The position numbers and the translations under genes were made by a program. Shown piece after piece: positions 7,658-16,412 of a stretch of DNA of 64,000 nucleotides. The notes under the pieces were generated by a model, which was not told the DNA's origin, searched no databases, and was given only the letters and a program-made list of their open reading frames with translations. Source of the stretch: Marivivens sp. (GTDB taxonomy: Bacteria > Pseudomonadota > Alphaproteobacteria > Rhodobacterales > Rhodobacteraceae); the NCBI GenBank assembly GCA_024642115.1, contig JAHEBU010000003.1, positions 248,001 through 312,000 of the forward strand, written 5' to 3'. Position 1 is the stretch's first letter. Every line of letters starts with the position of its first letter.

Positions 7658-10018
7658 ATGCCCCTGAGTAAAGACGACTACAAGAGCAAGATGCGCGACC
7701 TTCTTGCGATCAACAAATGGCAAGAAGCTCTTGATCTGGGTTGGGAGGCTATTGGTCGTTTCCCCAATGACGATTGGCTCAAAACGCTTGTCCTGCGGGC
7801 GGCAGCAAAGCAGCCGAAACCGTCTGCCGAGGCGGTGGGAATCGCGGAATCTTTGATCGAGCGTGTGAAGCAGTCCGGGAAGCCGGTCCCGCTCCCCTCG
7901 CTGTTTCGGGCGGCATTGATTCTGGGACCAGAACACGCGGATTTCACGCGGTTACTCGCCCATTTTGAATCGCAGATCGAGTCTGACGAAGGCGCAACGA
8001 TGATGATTGCGCGGTTGTTGTACCTCAAAGGGGACGTGGCATTGGCAATCGACCGGGCCGGAGCCCGGTTCGACGAGATTGCGACACCTGACAAGATCGA
8101 CCATGACACCGGGCAAAAGGCGCTGGCTCATTTCGTCAAGGTCGGGCGCGATGGGGATGCCCTGACATGGGGACGCTCGCTCGTCTCGAAGTTTCCAGGA
8201 AATTTCCGCCTGATGGGATTGCTGTTGTGGGCGGCGGAACGGTCGCTGGAACGGTCGGACGACATATTGTCGGTCGCCAAGGACGTTCTTGAGGCCCAGT
8301 CAATTGATCCTGGGCAGGTTCCCCCTGACGTTGTGCATCGTGCGCTGTCATATCTTGATCCGGAGACGACCCTTTACCAGTCGGGTCTGGCGGATTTGCG
8401 GCAGCGTAGCACGTCAGATCAGGCGAAGCTTGTCCTGGCACGCCAGCTTGCCCGGACCGGCGACTGGGACCAGGCCAAAGAGATTCTTCTGCCACTTTCG
8501 ATCAACAATCCTGCGGCACTCAGGCTGCTTGGGGCCCAGTTTATCTGGAATGGCGACTGGGCGCAGCAATCAGCCGTCTTTGAGCGTTTGTCAAAGATTG
8601 ATGACATTCCCGAGAGGGAGAGAGTTCTGGGTGACGGCATCCGCGCGGTGCTGGCTGCAGTCAGCACCAACGCGGATCTTGTGGGTCTGCCAAAACCGAG
8701 TTTCAGGGGCAGTCCGGATCTTGCCATTCGCGCGATCTGTTCTGCGCCGCCCATTCTTCCTCTCGAGGAATTCACCGGCCCTGTCGTGGTTATCTGCGGA
8801 TCCTTGGGCGCGGGTGGTGCAGAGCGGATCACGGCGCAGATCGTTGCCGGACTTCATGAGCGGCACGGATCCGACGTTCAGCTTTGGCTCAGACGCAAGG
8901 AGCAAGAGGAAGATCTGTTCTTTTTGCCCCTGACGGGGTTTACGGCCGACCAGGTGGTTGGCTTTCGTGACCTGGCCCATGACCTTGTTGAACAGGGGGG
9001 CGACCACGCAATGACAGCTCCCGGCGTGATGCTCCATGCGCTCAGAGGAGCGTTGGGGACCGACGCGGCAGCACTGTTCAACCTGTTCCTTCGGGTCAAG
9101 CCGCGTGCCGTCTATGCAGTCATGGATCATACCATGCTGTCGGCGGGACCGGCGGCCGTTCTGGCGGGGGTGCCGAACATCGTCCTGCACAGCCACAATA
9201 TGCGACCATCCTCGACGGCCACCGTGGCCAGTGTGACGCAAGGCTGGCCCATGGCATACCGCAGCTTGTTCCGGGCTCCCGCGGTCCAGTTCATATCGGT
9301 TTCCGAGGCGGCACGGCGCGACTATTTCCAGTGGATCGAGGACGAAGCGGCTGATCCGACTCAGCCAATGGATGCGGCATTTGCCAAGTCGCTGACCGTT
9401 CACAACGGGTTCGAATTCGGGGCTTTCGACATCACCGATACCAGCCCTGATGTTAAAGAAATTCGCCAATCTCTTGATATTCCTGTCGAGGCACGTGTGG
9501 TCGGCACCGCCTTTCGGTTCACCACTGTCAAACGACCGGATCGTTGGGTGGAGATGGCGATGATCCTTGTCGAGCGACAGCCGAGCATGCATTTCCTGAT
9601 GTGTGGGGATGGGGAAATGCGACAGGCGCTCATGGATCAGGTGGCCGCATCCCAGTATGCCGACCGCTTTCACTTTACAGGGTTGGTCAGCGACATGCCC
9701 CGGGTGTTGCGAGCGATGGATATGTTCGTGCTGACCTCGTCGTCCGAGGGGTTGCCGAACACATTGATCGAGGCTCAGGCGGTCGGAGTGGCCGTTGCCG
9801 CCTACGATGTCGGAGGAATAGCCGAGACGATGCTGCCGGGCACAACCGGCCTGCTGGTTCAGGAAGATACAGCCGAAGCCATGGCCGACACATTGGACCG
9901 GGCGCTGTCAGACACGTCATGGCTAAATACCGCCAAATCGGCCGGTCCGTCCTTTGTGCGGAGTTCATTTTCGCTTAAAAAGCAGATCGACCGCGTCCAT
10001 GACCTCCTTGGCGGCTGA
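7658..10018 (+). CDS. Large GT4-type glycosyltransferase with N-terminal helical repeats
   Basis: A 786-residue protein. Residues 1 to about 360 are helical, TPR-like and lack a known catalytic motif. The second half is a GT-B glycosyltransferase. A nucleotide-binding-like GSLGAGGAERI loop opens the N-terminal Rossmann domain at about residue 380, an HSHNMRPS stretch follows, and the C-terminal domain ends with SSSEGLPNTLIEAQAVGVAV, the E-x7-E signature of retaining GT4 enzymes. The likely job is sugar transfer onto a surface polysaccharide, consistent with galE 80 bases upstream. The acceptor is unknown. The start is uncertain between GTG 7652 and ATG 7658, and neither has a clear ribosome site. 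It is convergent with the methyltransferase gene. Confidence 0.82.
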   Translation: MPLSKDDYKSKMRDLLAINKWQEALDLGWEAIGRFPNDDWLKTLVLRAAAKQPKPSAEAVGIAESLIERVKQSGKPVPLPSLFRAALILGPEHADFTRLLAHFESQIESDEGATMMIARLLYLKGDVALAIDRAGARFDEIATPDKIDHDTGQKALAHFVKVGRDGDALTWGRSLVSKFPGNFRLMGLLLWAAERSLERSDDILSVAKDVLEAQSIDPGQVPPDVVHRALSYLDPETTLYQSGLADLRQRSTSDQAKLVLARQLARTGDWDQAKEILLPLSINNPAALRLLGAQFIWNGDWAQQSAVFERLSKIDDIPERERVLGDGIRAVLAAVSTNADLVGLPKPSFRGSPDLAIRAICSAPPILPLEEFTGPVVVICGSLGAGGAERITAQIVAGLHERHGSDVQLWLRRKEQEEDLFFLPLTGFTADQVVGFRDLAHDLVEQGGDHAMTAPGVMLHALRGALGTDAAALFNLFLRVKPRAVYAVMDHTMLSAGPAAVLAGVPNIVLHSHNMRPSSTATVASVTQGWPMAYRSLFRAPAVQFISVSEAARRDYFQWIEDEAADPTQPMDAAFAKSLTVHNGFEFGAFDITDTSPDVKEIRQSLDIPVEARVVGTAFRFTTVKRPDRWVEMAMILVERQPSMHFLMCGDGEMRQALMDQVAASQYADRFHFTGLVSDMPRVLRAMDMFVLTSSSEGLPNTLIEAQAVGVAVAAYDVGGIAETMLPGTTGLLVQEDTAEAMADTLDRALSDTSWLNTAKSAGPSFVRSSFSLKKQIDRVHDLLGG

Positions 10019-10086
10019 TCCTATGAACCAACTGCCTGCATAGGTGACTCCCGACCGATAAATCAGCGCGCTTGATGCACTTTGCC

Positions 10087-11388
10087 TTATGTCTCAGGTG
10101 TATCGCCTGCGGGTGGCTTTTGGCCCGCTATAGCTTTGGCTGCCGCAAGTCTCGCTGCGGAAAGAAGCGGAAAATTGCGTATTGCATGGCCAATGTCCGC
10201 CAGAAAACGTTTCGCGACCTTGGTCACATCGTCTTGGAGGACCAGGCTCTGTGAGACTAAGTCAACCAGACCTAAAAAAGCTCCATCGCTGCCCAACTGC
10301 CGACTTTCAACCTCGGAGAGTTCAACGGCAATTGAGGTACGCTTGAGGAACTCGACATCTGCAGTCAACATCAATCGACTGAACGCTGTAACGGCCTCCA
10401 GCCCCACAACGCGAACATGAGAAAGCTTCATTGACAGAAGTCTTTGAACTTCATCCAAGATCGTGTCTGTCGAATATGGAATAATTTCGAAATGTAGGCG
10501 AGTATCCAACAATGTGTGCATGGACCTGTAAACCTCGATTTCTGGACCGTCGACCGGCAAAAGAACAGCAGCGTTAAAATTCGGCCGCGTAACTATTTCG
10601 AAACCCCTGATCCGCTTTGCTTTCGGACTAGGTTCGGTGGGAACTACGGCCCCTACGCTCCCAAGACTAGCGCTCTCGCCAGTAAGTCCCCAAATGGCCG
10701 AATACCAGAGACACTGACTTTCACTCGTTTCGGCCTCTGTTTTTGGAGGTACAAAATCAAGAACTTTGCGATTTTGAAACGTGCCATTTAGTGCATTGAT
10801 CCAATCATCCTTTTGCTCTTGAATGTCTACATTTACAAAGCCCTCGCATCTGGTACCAAAGTACCACTTGCGTGCGGGTCCAAAGATGTTCTCAACCAAC
10901 AACTTGAACTCCGCGAAGGTCCAGACATTCTTGTGAAAAGGATTCAGGCTTTGGCCTTTGCCAAAGTACCAATTATCGTTTGGGCAGGTCATGATTAGAA
11001 CACCATCCTTCCGCAGGACTTGGTTCAACGCCTTTAGAAACCGCTCAGGGTCGTCCAGATGCTCTATTGTTTCGATGCAGGTTATTACTTCGAATTTCGC
11101 TTTGCGCGAAGAAAGCCAGGAAGACGCATCAGCACAGTGATAGCTCAATCCATCTGTTGCAAACATTCGGCGAGCCTGCCTGATAGCATCTGCGTCGACA
11201 TCCAGACCAAGAACCGATGCAGCGCCCCAATAGCGATGCATACAAAAGCTTGCGTAACCTTCTCCACATGCGATATCGAGTACTTTTTTATCTTTCACGT
11301 GAGGAAAGACTGGGGCGTAACGCGCCAAATGTATCGCTAATTCTGTTGGCGAATACGTTTCGCTCGGGGAAAATGAAAGTCGTTCCAT
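10087..11388 (-). CDS. Class I SAM methyltransferase with an unassigned C-terminal domain
   Basis: A 433-residue protein. Residues about 30-190 form a Methyltransf_11/23-like domain: motif I VLDIACGEGYA (36-46), the acidic loop LGLDVDADAI (60-69), and CIETIEHLDDPERF (104-117). Such proteins often methylate sugars or glycan ends in polysaccharide clusters. The rest (about 230-433) matches nothing I recognise. It includes phrases such as EIVTRPNFNAAVLLPVDG and could be a second, glycan-related domain. The gene lies in a stretch clearly poorer in G+C than its neighbours and follows the probable sulfotransferase gene by 8 bases, so the two form a likely acquired operon. Confidence 0.75.
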   Translation of the reverse strand: MERLSFSPSETYSPTELAIHLARYAPVFPHVKDKKVLDIACGEGYASFCMHRYWGAASVLGLDVDADAIRQARRMFATDGLSYHCADASSWLSSRKAKFEVITCIETIEHLDDPERFLKALNQVLRKDGVLIMTCPNDNWYFGKGQSLNPFHKNVWTFAEFKLLVENIFGPARKWYFGTRCEGFVNVDIQEQKDDWINALNGTFQNRKVLDFVPPKTEAETSESQCLWYSAIWGLTGESASLGSVGAVVPTEPSPKAKRIRGFEIVTRPNFNAAVLLPVDGPEIEVYRSMHTLLDTRLHFEIIPYSTDTILDEVQRLLSMKLSHVRVVGLEAVTAFSRLMLTADVEFLKRTSIAVELSEVESRQLGSDGAFLGLVDLVSQSLVLQDDVTKVAKRFLADIGHAIRNFPLLSAARLAAAKAIAGQKPPAGDTPET

Positions 11389-11396
11389 ACCAGAAA

Positions 11397-12125
11397 TCAG
11401 CCTGTCTCAAGTTTAGTCGACAGACCCAATTCCTCAGCAACAGTGCGAATTTCTTCATGATTTTCCAGCATGTCAGCCAGATTCGATGAACCAAATTTAG
11501 CTGTGCTGATCTTGAAGTCATAAGCTGGTATTGCAGCGGCCGTTAAGATCGTTGTTATCGTTCCACCCATGTCAGCGACCAAATCTTCGTAGAAAAATGT
11601 CTTGCATTGAGATTGGCCGGTAATTATTGCCATCTTCCTTCGCCCCTCTCTTATGATATTGATTGCTGCACGAAGGCGCGATGCCTCGATATGAGGTCGA
11701 AATGAGACGGAAAGGCCGCTTGGAATTGACCACGCGCGTTTTTCTCCAATTAATGCCCCTTCCCTAACCCATTGCTCTGTTCTCAAAGCCGAAATGGCGG
11801 TTGCGAGGTCATCCTTGCGATCCAGACAGATGAAGGTTGGCTTAAGATCCCAAAGCAGAGAACCCATTTGATTTGGGTCCTCGATAGAATTGGCTGCAAT
11901 ATTCAAGAAGATATCTGTTGTGGCGCTTTCCAGATTCTCTTTTATCCAATTGAATTGCGCTGCTGCGATATCAGCTCTGCTTCCGCCTTGTCCAACAACC
12001 ACCGTCTGTACAGCTGTCAGAGGTTCATTCCAGACCTTCATGGCTTTGGATCTTTGCACGACGCCATTGACCAGATTGCTACCGACACGCCCCCAAGGCA
12101 TCAACAGAACAACCAGTTTTTTCAA
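11397..12125 (-). CDS. Probable Stf0-like sulfotransferase
   Basis: This 242-residue protein begins with a P-loop-like MPWGRVGSNLV (residues 9-19), which matches the 5'-phosphosulfate loop of PAPS-dependent sulfotransferases. CLDRKDDLATAISALRTEQ (100-118) resembles the 3'-phosphate loop of Stf0-type enzymes, and a YEDLV motif at 179-183 is common in the family. It would transfer sulfate from PAPS to a sugar or lipid acceptor, unknown here. The start codon is TTG at 12125, supported by AAAGGA about 7 bases upstream. The region is AT-rich: a hand count of 11581-11640 gives 22 G+C in 60 bases. Function is inferred from motifs only. Confidence 0.6.
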   Translation of the reverse strand: MKKLVVLLMPWGRVGSNLVNGVVQRSKAMKVWNEPLTAVQTVVVGQGGSRADIAAAQFNWIKENLESATTDIFLNIAANSIEDPNQMGSLLWDLKPTFICLDRKDDLATAISALRTEQWVREGALIGEKRAWSIPSGLSVSFRPHIEASRLRAAINIIREGRRKMAIITGQSQCKTFFYEDLVADMGGTITTILTAAAIPAYDFKISTAKFGSSNLADMLENHEEIRTVAEELGLSTKLETG

Positions 12126-12404
12126 GTGTCTATTCCTTTATTCGTTCCCGGTTCAAGACACAGGAGCCAGTCGCGCAAGATCAGGTTCTTCACTCTGCGG
12201 CTGCGTTCAGTTGTTTACCACGGTTTGGGCGGGCCAAAGGCCGAGTCGTGGAAGATGATCGTTTTTCAGTGGTTTGATACAGGGTCGAAACAGCGTTTCA
12301 TAGATGGACATCACCAACTTGCAACAGGCCAAAACAGCACGGCAAGCGGCCCCGGTTGGACCTTTTGTGACACCGCGCAGGGACCGTGACCCTAAAAGGT
12401 CGTT
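12126..12404. other. Intergenic region upstream of the sulfotransferase gene
   Basis: About 280 bases with no gene that I can support. It must hold the promoter for the leftward sulfotransferase/methyltransferase pair. An inverted repeat, GACCTTTT at 12359-12366 against AAAAGGTC at 12394-12401, lies just beyond the ycaQ stop codon and may act as a transcription end for ycaQ. Confidence 0.4.
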
Positions 12405-13607
12405 TCAGCCTAGCGTTCCATTGGTAAGCCAAGCAGGCGCAAAGTCGATCCGGTTGCAGCCTCCGAACCGCGCGGCTCGGGCCAGTTCGGCGTCCAGCCG
12501 CGCCTGAAGTCCCTTGCCCCACCGCACTCCCTGTTCTGGCCAGAATGCAGTGACCATCAGCGTCTCACCTTCGCGTTTCATGTCGATCCGGCCAATCATC
12601 CGTCCCCCGTCCATGACCGGAAAGACGTAGTAGCCGTAGGTCCGCTTGGGGGAGGGCACGAAAATTTCGATCCGGTAAGAGAAGCCGAACAGCCGTTCGG
12701 CCCGCTTGCGGTCGCGCAGGGCCGGGTCGAACGGGGAGAGGATGCGCAGGCGGTTTGTCGGTTCAGGGGCAGCTGCCTCCATCACATCTGGCCGGGCGAA
12801 GGATTTGCGCAAGCTGCCGTCGATCCCCTGCACCAGCACCTCGATGATGTCGCCACGGGTCAGTGCCTGCACGCACCATGCCTTTGCCTCGTCCGGCGTG
12901 GCCAGGTCCCAAAAGGCAGACAACTCGCCACTGGTAGCGAACCCCAACCGGTCTAGCGCCTGCGAACAGGCCCAATCAATTGACGCGGCACTGTGCGGGC
13001 GGGCGTTCAGATGCTGGGCCGGGATCACCCGTTCGGTCAGGTCATAGACCTTGGTAAAACCGTCACGGCGGACGACCGACACCTCACCGGTCCGCCAGAG
13101 ATATTCGATGGCCACCTTGGACGGGTGCCAGTTCCACCAGCCGCCGGGCGTGCGCGCCTCGCCTTCGCCCACATCGCCGCTTGTGCAGGCCCCAGTGGCC
13201 GCGATCCGGTCGCGAACCTGATCGACCTGGTGCAGGAAATCGCCCGAATGCCAATTGACCCAGCGGGCCGCCAGCCGCTCTCGGTCCCGGGTGAACCGGT
13301 GCTGCCAGTGGGGAAAGAACTGCACCGGAATGACCGAGGCGTCATGCGTCCAGTGTTCGAACACCTGTCGGTCGCGGTGCAGCAGGTGACCCAAGGCAGG
13401 GGGCCTGTACTGCTGCCGCCGAGACCATAAGATCATGTCGTGTGCACGAGCAAAGGTGTTGACCGAATCCAGTTGGACAAAGCCCAGGGTGTCGATCACG
13501 GCCTTTAGGTCTGCCCCCTTGCCTTCACCGGTAGGCGCGTCAGACAGCAGGTGCCGGTGCAGGAACAGCCTGCGGGCGAGGTCATTGGTTATTATCGGCA
13601 GGGTCAT
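12405..13607 (-). CDS. ycaQ: Winged-helix DNA glycosylase-like protein, YcaQ/AlkX type
   Basis: A 400-residue HTH_42 (YcaQ/AlkZ superfamily) protein. Members unhook interstrand DNA crosslinks and remove alkylated bases. E. coli YcaQ (AlkX) is distinguished from Streptomyces AlkZ by a QxD rather than QxQ catalytic motif, and here FVQLDSVN gives Gln45 and Asp47, the YcaQ type. Other family phrases visible are ARAHDMILWSR, FEHWTHDASVIP and the C-terminal GYYVFPVMDGGRMIGRIDMK. It is the last gene of a leftward cluster with the alpha/beta hydrolase, ornithine-cyclodeaminase-like and HAD genes. A palindromic repeat lies in its leader, 11 bases before the ATG. Confidence 0.88.
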   Translation of the reverse strand: MTLPIITNDLARRLFLHRHLLSDAPTGEGKGADLKAVIDTLGFVQLDSVNTFARAHDMILWSRRQQYRPPALGHLLHRDRQVFEHWTHDASVIPVQFFPHWQHRFTRDRERLAARWVNWHSGDFLHQVDQVRDRIAATGACTSGDVGEGEARTPGGWWNWHPSKVAIEYLWRTGEVSVVRRDGFTKVYDLTERVIPAQHLNARPHSAASIDWACSQALDRLGFATSGELSAFWDLATPDEAKAWCVQALTRGDIIEVLVQGIDGSLRKSFARPDVMEAAAPEPTNRLRILSPFDPALRDRKRAERLFGFSYRIEIFVPSPKRTYGYYVFPVMDGGRMIGRIDMKREGETLMVTAFWPEQGVRWGKGLQARLDAELARAARFGGCNRIDFAPAWLTNGTLG

Positions 13608-13617
13608 GCGCCCCTCT

Positions 13618-13639
13618 GTAAGGTGGTTTTCAACCCACC
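13618..13639. repeat. Palindromic intergenic repeat, copy 2
   Basis: GTAAGGTGGTTTTCAACC followed by CACC, an imperfect member of the window's palindrome family. It fills nearly the whole 36-base gap between the hydrolase stop codon and the ycaQ start, so on the minus strand it would form a hairpin just ahead of the ycaQ ribosome site (AGAGGGG). Confidence 0.7.
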
Positions 13640-13643
13640 CTCC

Positions 13644-14555
13644 TCACTGTTCGCGCAAAATGTCACGCAAGGTTTCGGCCACCTCGGCCCCGTGGGTCAT
13701 AGGTAGCCAGTGATCGGCACCTTTGACCACCTCTTGCCGCACCAGCCTGTTCCATTGGGTCAGCGTGCCCAGCGCCGCCAACGGAATCACGGTGTCCTGA
13801 TCGCCCCACAGGGCGACAGTCGGGATGTCGTCATGACCGATCTTGCGATGTTCGGCCTCCATCGTCTCAGAGAGGATACCGCGCCGACTGGCCAGCAGGG
13901 CGGGCAAATATCCCTTGCGCCGCAGTTGTACTGCCTGAATATCCACGATGCCCGGAACCTCGGTCACCTTGTCGCGATGCGCGGCCATGTCCTTGGCGAT
14001 CCGCCAGCCGCCGACCGTTCCCCAAAGCCAGTCACCCAGAACGGGTGTCCGCGCACAGAAACGGGTAAAGGGGTCCTGCACAGTCTTGATTCCGGACGGG
14101 GCGACAAGGATCAGCCGTTTCATCCTCTCGGGCTCGCTGGCGGCAAAGGCGGTGGCAATGGCCCCGCCCATCGAATAGCCGATCAGGGTCAGGTCCTCGG
14201 CCAGCCCCTGCGAGGCCAACAGATCATCCAGCTGCCGCAAAAAGAACGCCCGGTTCTGCGCCCCTGGCACCGCGTCGGAATAGCCCCGGCCATAGAGATC
14301 ATAGACAAGCACCCTATACCCCAGCCTGCCCAGCCCCTCGGCCACTGAATACCAGGCGGGCGATGGCGTCGAAATGCCGTGGATGGCAACGATCACCGGC
14401 CCACGGACCGGCCCAAGCCATTGGTAGTGGGTAGTGCCCTGACTAAGGTCGGCAAATTTGCCTGGGGCAGCCTTGCGGTCGATCGGTTTGCGCCGGGCTT
14501 CGATCACAATGGGCGTAGCGGCCAGGGCCACCAGAAGGATCAGGAACCAGATCAT
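13644..14555 (-). CDS. Membrane-anchored alpha/beta hydrolase
   Basis: A 303-residue protein with an N-terminal hydrophobic anchor (residues 1-18) and a standard alpha/beta-hydrolase fold. The oxyanion region is VAIHGIS (57-63), the nucleophile is Ser128 in GYSMGG, and the acid and histidine are in ALWGDQDTVIP and GADHWLPM near the C-terminus. The reaction is likely ester or related hydrolysis, with the substrate unknown. It starts 13 bases after the ornithine-cyclodeaminase-like stop codon and is probably co-transcribed with it. Confidence 0.83.
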   Translation of the reverse strand: MIWFLILLVALAATPIVIEARRKPIDRKAAPGKFADLSQGTTHYQWLGPVRGPVIVAIHGISTPSPAWYSVAEGLGRLGYRVLVYDLYGRGYSDAVPGAQNRAFFLRQLDDLLASQGLAEDLTLIGYSMGGAIATAFAASEPERMKRLILVAPSGIKTVQDPFTRFCARTPVLGDWLWGTVGGWRIAKDMAAHRDKVTEVPGIVDIQAVQLRRKGYLPALLASRRGILSETMEAEHRKIGHDDIPTVALWGDQDTVIPLAALGTLTQWNRLVRQEVVKGADHWLPMTHGAEVAETLRDILREQ

Positions 14556-14568
14556 GCGTCACCTTTGG

Positions 14569-15480
14569 TCATCGACCCCTCCAGACATCCAGAATGTAGC
14601 GGCTTGTCATCAGGTCCAGATGCGCCCCCCCGCCATTCTTGAACAAGGTAATTTCGGCATCGTCATGGCGGACAAAGGACGCAAGGTCATAATAATCGGC
14701 AATGACGTGACTGGCCGGAATGACGCCCGTCTCGATCGGCGTCTTGAGTTCGCCGATGTGGTGCGTCGTCGTGCGCAGGTTGTCCACAAACACGCGGGAT
14801 CGCAAAAGGGCAGCATCGTCCGCCTCGCGCATGTCGGGGCGGTAGGCTCCGATCAGGTCGATGTGCTGGCCCGGCTGCAACCAGTCGCCCCGGATCAGGG
14901 GATCGGTGGACATGGTGGCACAAGTCACGATGTCCGCCCCGCGTACGGCCTGTTCCAGATCGGTTGCTATGGCAACGTGGGGGTGGCGGGCGTGGAACTG
15001 GTCTGCTCCCAGCCGGGACCTGTTCCAAATGGTAAACTCTGCCCCTGGAAAGGCGGCAGAATAGGCGGCCAACAGGTTGTGGCCCACCGTGCCGGCCCCC
15101 ACGATCAGGATTCTGCGGCTGTCGGGTCGGGCCAGTCTGCGCGCGGCCAACAGGCTATCGCCCGCCGTCTTCCACTTGGTTACCAGATGAAAGTCGATGA
15201 TCGCCTCAAGGCGGCCATCGTCGTCTGAAAACACGTTGACTGCGCCGCCAACCATCGGTTTGCCCTGCGCAACATTGCCCGGAAACACTGTGGCAGCCTT
15301 GACCGCAATGCCCATGCCCGTAATCCATGCGCTTCGGTTCAGCAGCGTCCGGTCCCCCTGATACAGGAACACATCCTCGACCTCGGCCGGGGGCAACGCG
15401 TGGCCAGCGGCAAGAGCATCGGTCAGGGCAAGCCAGTTCAGTCCGGCCTCGCCTTCGGCAAAGGGAATGGTGACGGTCAT
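14569..15480 (-). CDS. Ornithine cyclodeaminase / mu-crystallin family protein
   Basis: A 303-residue NAD(P)-binding protein. Visible signatures are the early ALTDALAAGHALPPAEVEDV region, GGAVNVFSDDDG, the Rossmann loop IVGAGTVGHNLLAAY and TCATMSTDPLIRGDWL. Family members include ornithine cyclodeaminase, alanine dehydrogenase and reductases of cyclic imines, so the exact substrate is open. ATG 15480 is preceded by AGGAGG, and the start overlaps the stop of the upstream HAD gene (ATGA), indicating translational coupling. Confidence 0.85.
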   Translation of the reverse strand: MTVTIPFAEGEAGLNWLALTDALAAGHALPPAEVEDVFLYQGDRTLLNRSAWITGMGIAVKAATVFPGNVAQGKPMVGGAVNVFSDDDGRLEAIIDFHLVTKWKTAGDSLLAARRLARPDSRRILIVGAGTVGHNLLAAYSAAFPGAEFTIWNRSRLGADQFHARHPHVAIATDLEQAVRGADIVTCATMSTDPLIRGDWLQPGQHIDLIGAYRPDMREADDAALLRSRVFVDNLRTTTHHIGELKTPIETGVIPASHVIADYYDLASFVRHDDAEITLFKNGGGAHLDLMTSRYILDVWRGR

Positions 15481-16097
15481 ACGGCCTCCTGTAAGGTCAG
15501 CAGGCCTGCCCGGACCAGCCTGTCTGCCCAGCCCTGTGGCCTGTCGAAAAGGTGCGTCTGCCATCCCCGCGCAAGGGCAGCGGTGATGTTTTCAAGCCTG
15601 TCGTCCGTGAACAGCAGCGCGCCGGGGTCGACCCCGCAATCGTCTTCGACCATCGCGTAGATCGCAGGATCGGGTTTGGTCACGCCCATATGCCCGGACA
15701 CATAGGCCCGGTCGAACTGGTTCAGGAAGGGATAGTGCGGCACGGCGTAGTCGAATGTCTGGATGCCAAAGTTTGTCAGGGCAAAGACCGGAACCCCCCG
15801 CGCCTTCAACGCTTGCATCAGCCGGACGGAATGGGGGATGACAGGGGTCGCCATCTCGATCCAGTGACTGTGCCACATGAGGATCTCATCGCGCCAATCG
15901 GGATAGCGGTCGGCGCAGGCGGTGACTTCGGTTTGCCAATCCGCCCCCCGGTCCACCGCGTCGTTCATGGCATGCAGGTCGATTTCGGCGAACATGGCAC
16001 GACGACGATCCGCACCGATCGTCTGGTCATAGAACCGTTCGGGCTGCCATTCGATCAGCACGTTTCCGATGTCAAAGATGACGGCCTCGGGGGTCAT
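15477..16097 (-). CDS. HAD-family hydrolase (YihX-like)
   Basis: A 206-residue haloacid-dehalogenase-superfamily phosphatase. Motif I is VIFDIGNVLIEW with the nucleophile Asp9. As in YihX-type proteins, the usual second aspartate of DxD is replaced (FDxGN). Motif II is ALTNFG, motif III is KPDPAIY and motif IV is LFTDDRLENI. The start at 16097 has AGGAG in front. It is the first gene of a leftward operon with the ornithine-cyclodeaminase-like gene. YihX dephosphorylates glucose 1-phosphate, but a specific substrate here is not demonstrable. Confidence 0.87.
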   Translation of the reverse strand: MTPEAVIFDIGNVLIEWQPERFYDQTIGADRRRAMFAEIDLHAMNDAVDRGADWQTEVTACADRYPDWRDEILMWHSHWIEMATPVIPHSVRLMQALKARGVPVFALTNFGIQTFDYAVPHYPFLNQFDRAYVSGHMGVTKPDPAIYAMVEDDCGVDPGALLFTDDRLENITAALARGWQTHLFDRPQGWADRLVRAGLLTLQEAV

Positions 16098-16256
16098 GAG
16101 ATGCTCCTTTGGCTCGACATTAGCGGGGCAGACAGGCAAGGGCCAGCGGCGGCAAACGCAGTCCGCGGGGCAAGACCGACAGATATGAACGTCTCCTCGC
16201 ACTCACATAACAGTGTCGGGCGATCGTTGTCGTGTGTGTTCACCATATGTGGGGGC

Positions 16257-16412
16257 GGTGGGTTGAAACCCACCTTACACACCACTCCCAGCTTCTTTGG
16301 TCTAAAAAAACTCCCGCCGGAGGCTCCTGGCTCGGCTGCTGGAGCCTCCGGCGGGAGTTGTTATGGCAAGGTGAAGGACAAGGACCCCTGTGACGGTGGG
16401 TTTCAACCCACC
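16257..16412. repeat. Composite palindromic element A (about 156 bp)
   Basis: Two copies of the short palindrome (GGTGGGTTGAAACCCACC at 16257-16274 and GGTGGGTTTCAACCCACC at 16395-16412) bracket a perfect 19-bp inverted repeat (AACTCCCGCCGGAGGCTCC at 16309-16327 against its complement at 16341-16359) with a 13-base loop. The last 72 bases are identical to the element at 42327-42480 except for one base. It encodes no protein. The right palindrome overlaps the end of yaiI and provides its stop codon. The structure resembles a non-autonomous palindromic element or a strong transcription barrier. Confidence 0.85.

Noticed and set aside
16257-16412. Possible CRISPR-like repeat
   Set aside because: Only two large copies 26 kb apart, internally palindromic, with no spacer-repeat periodicity and no cas gene.
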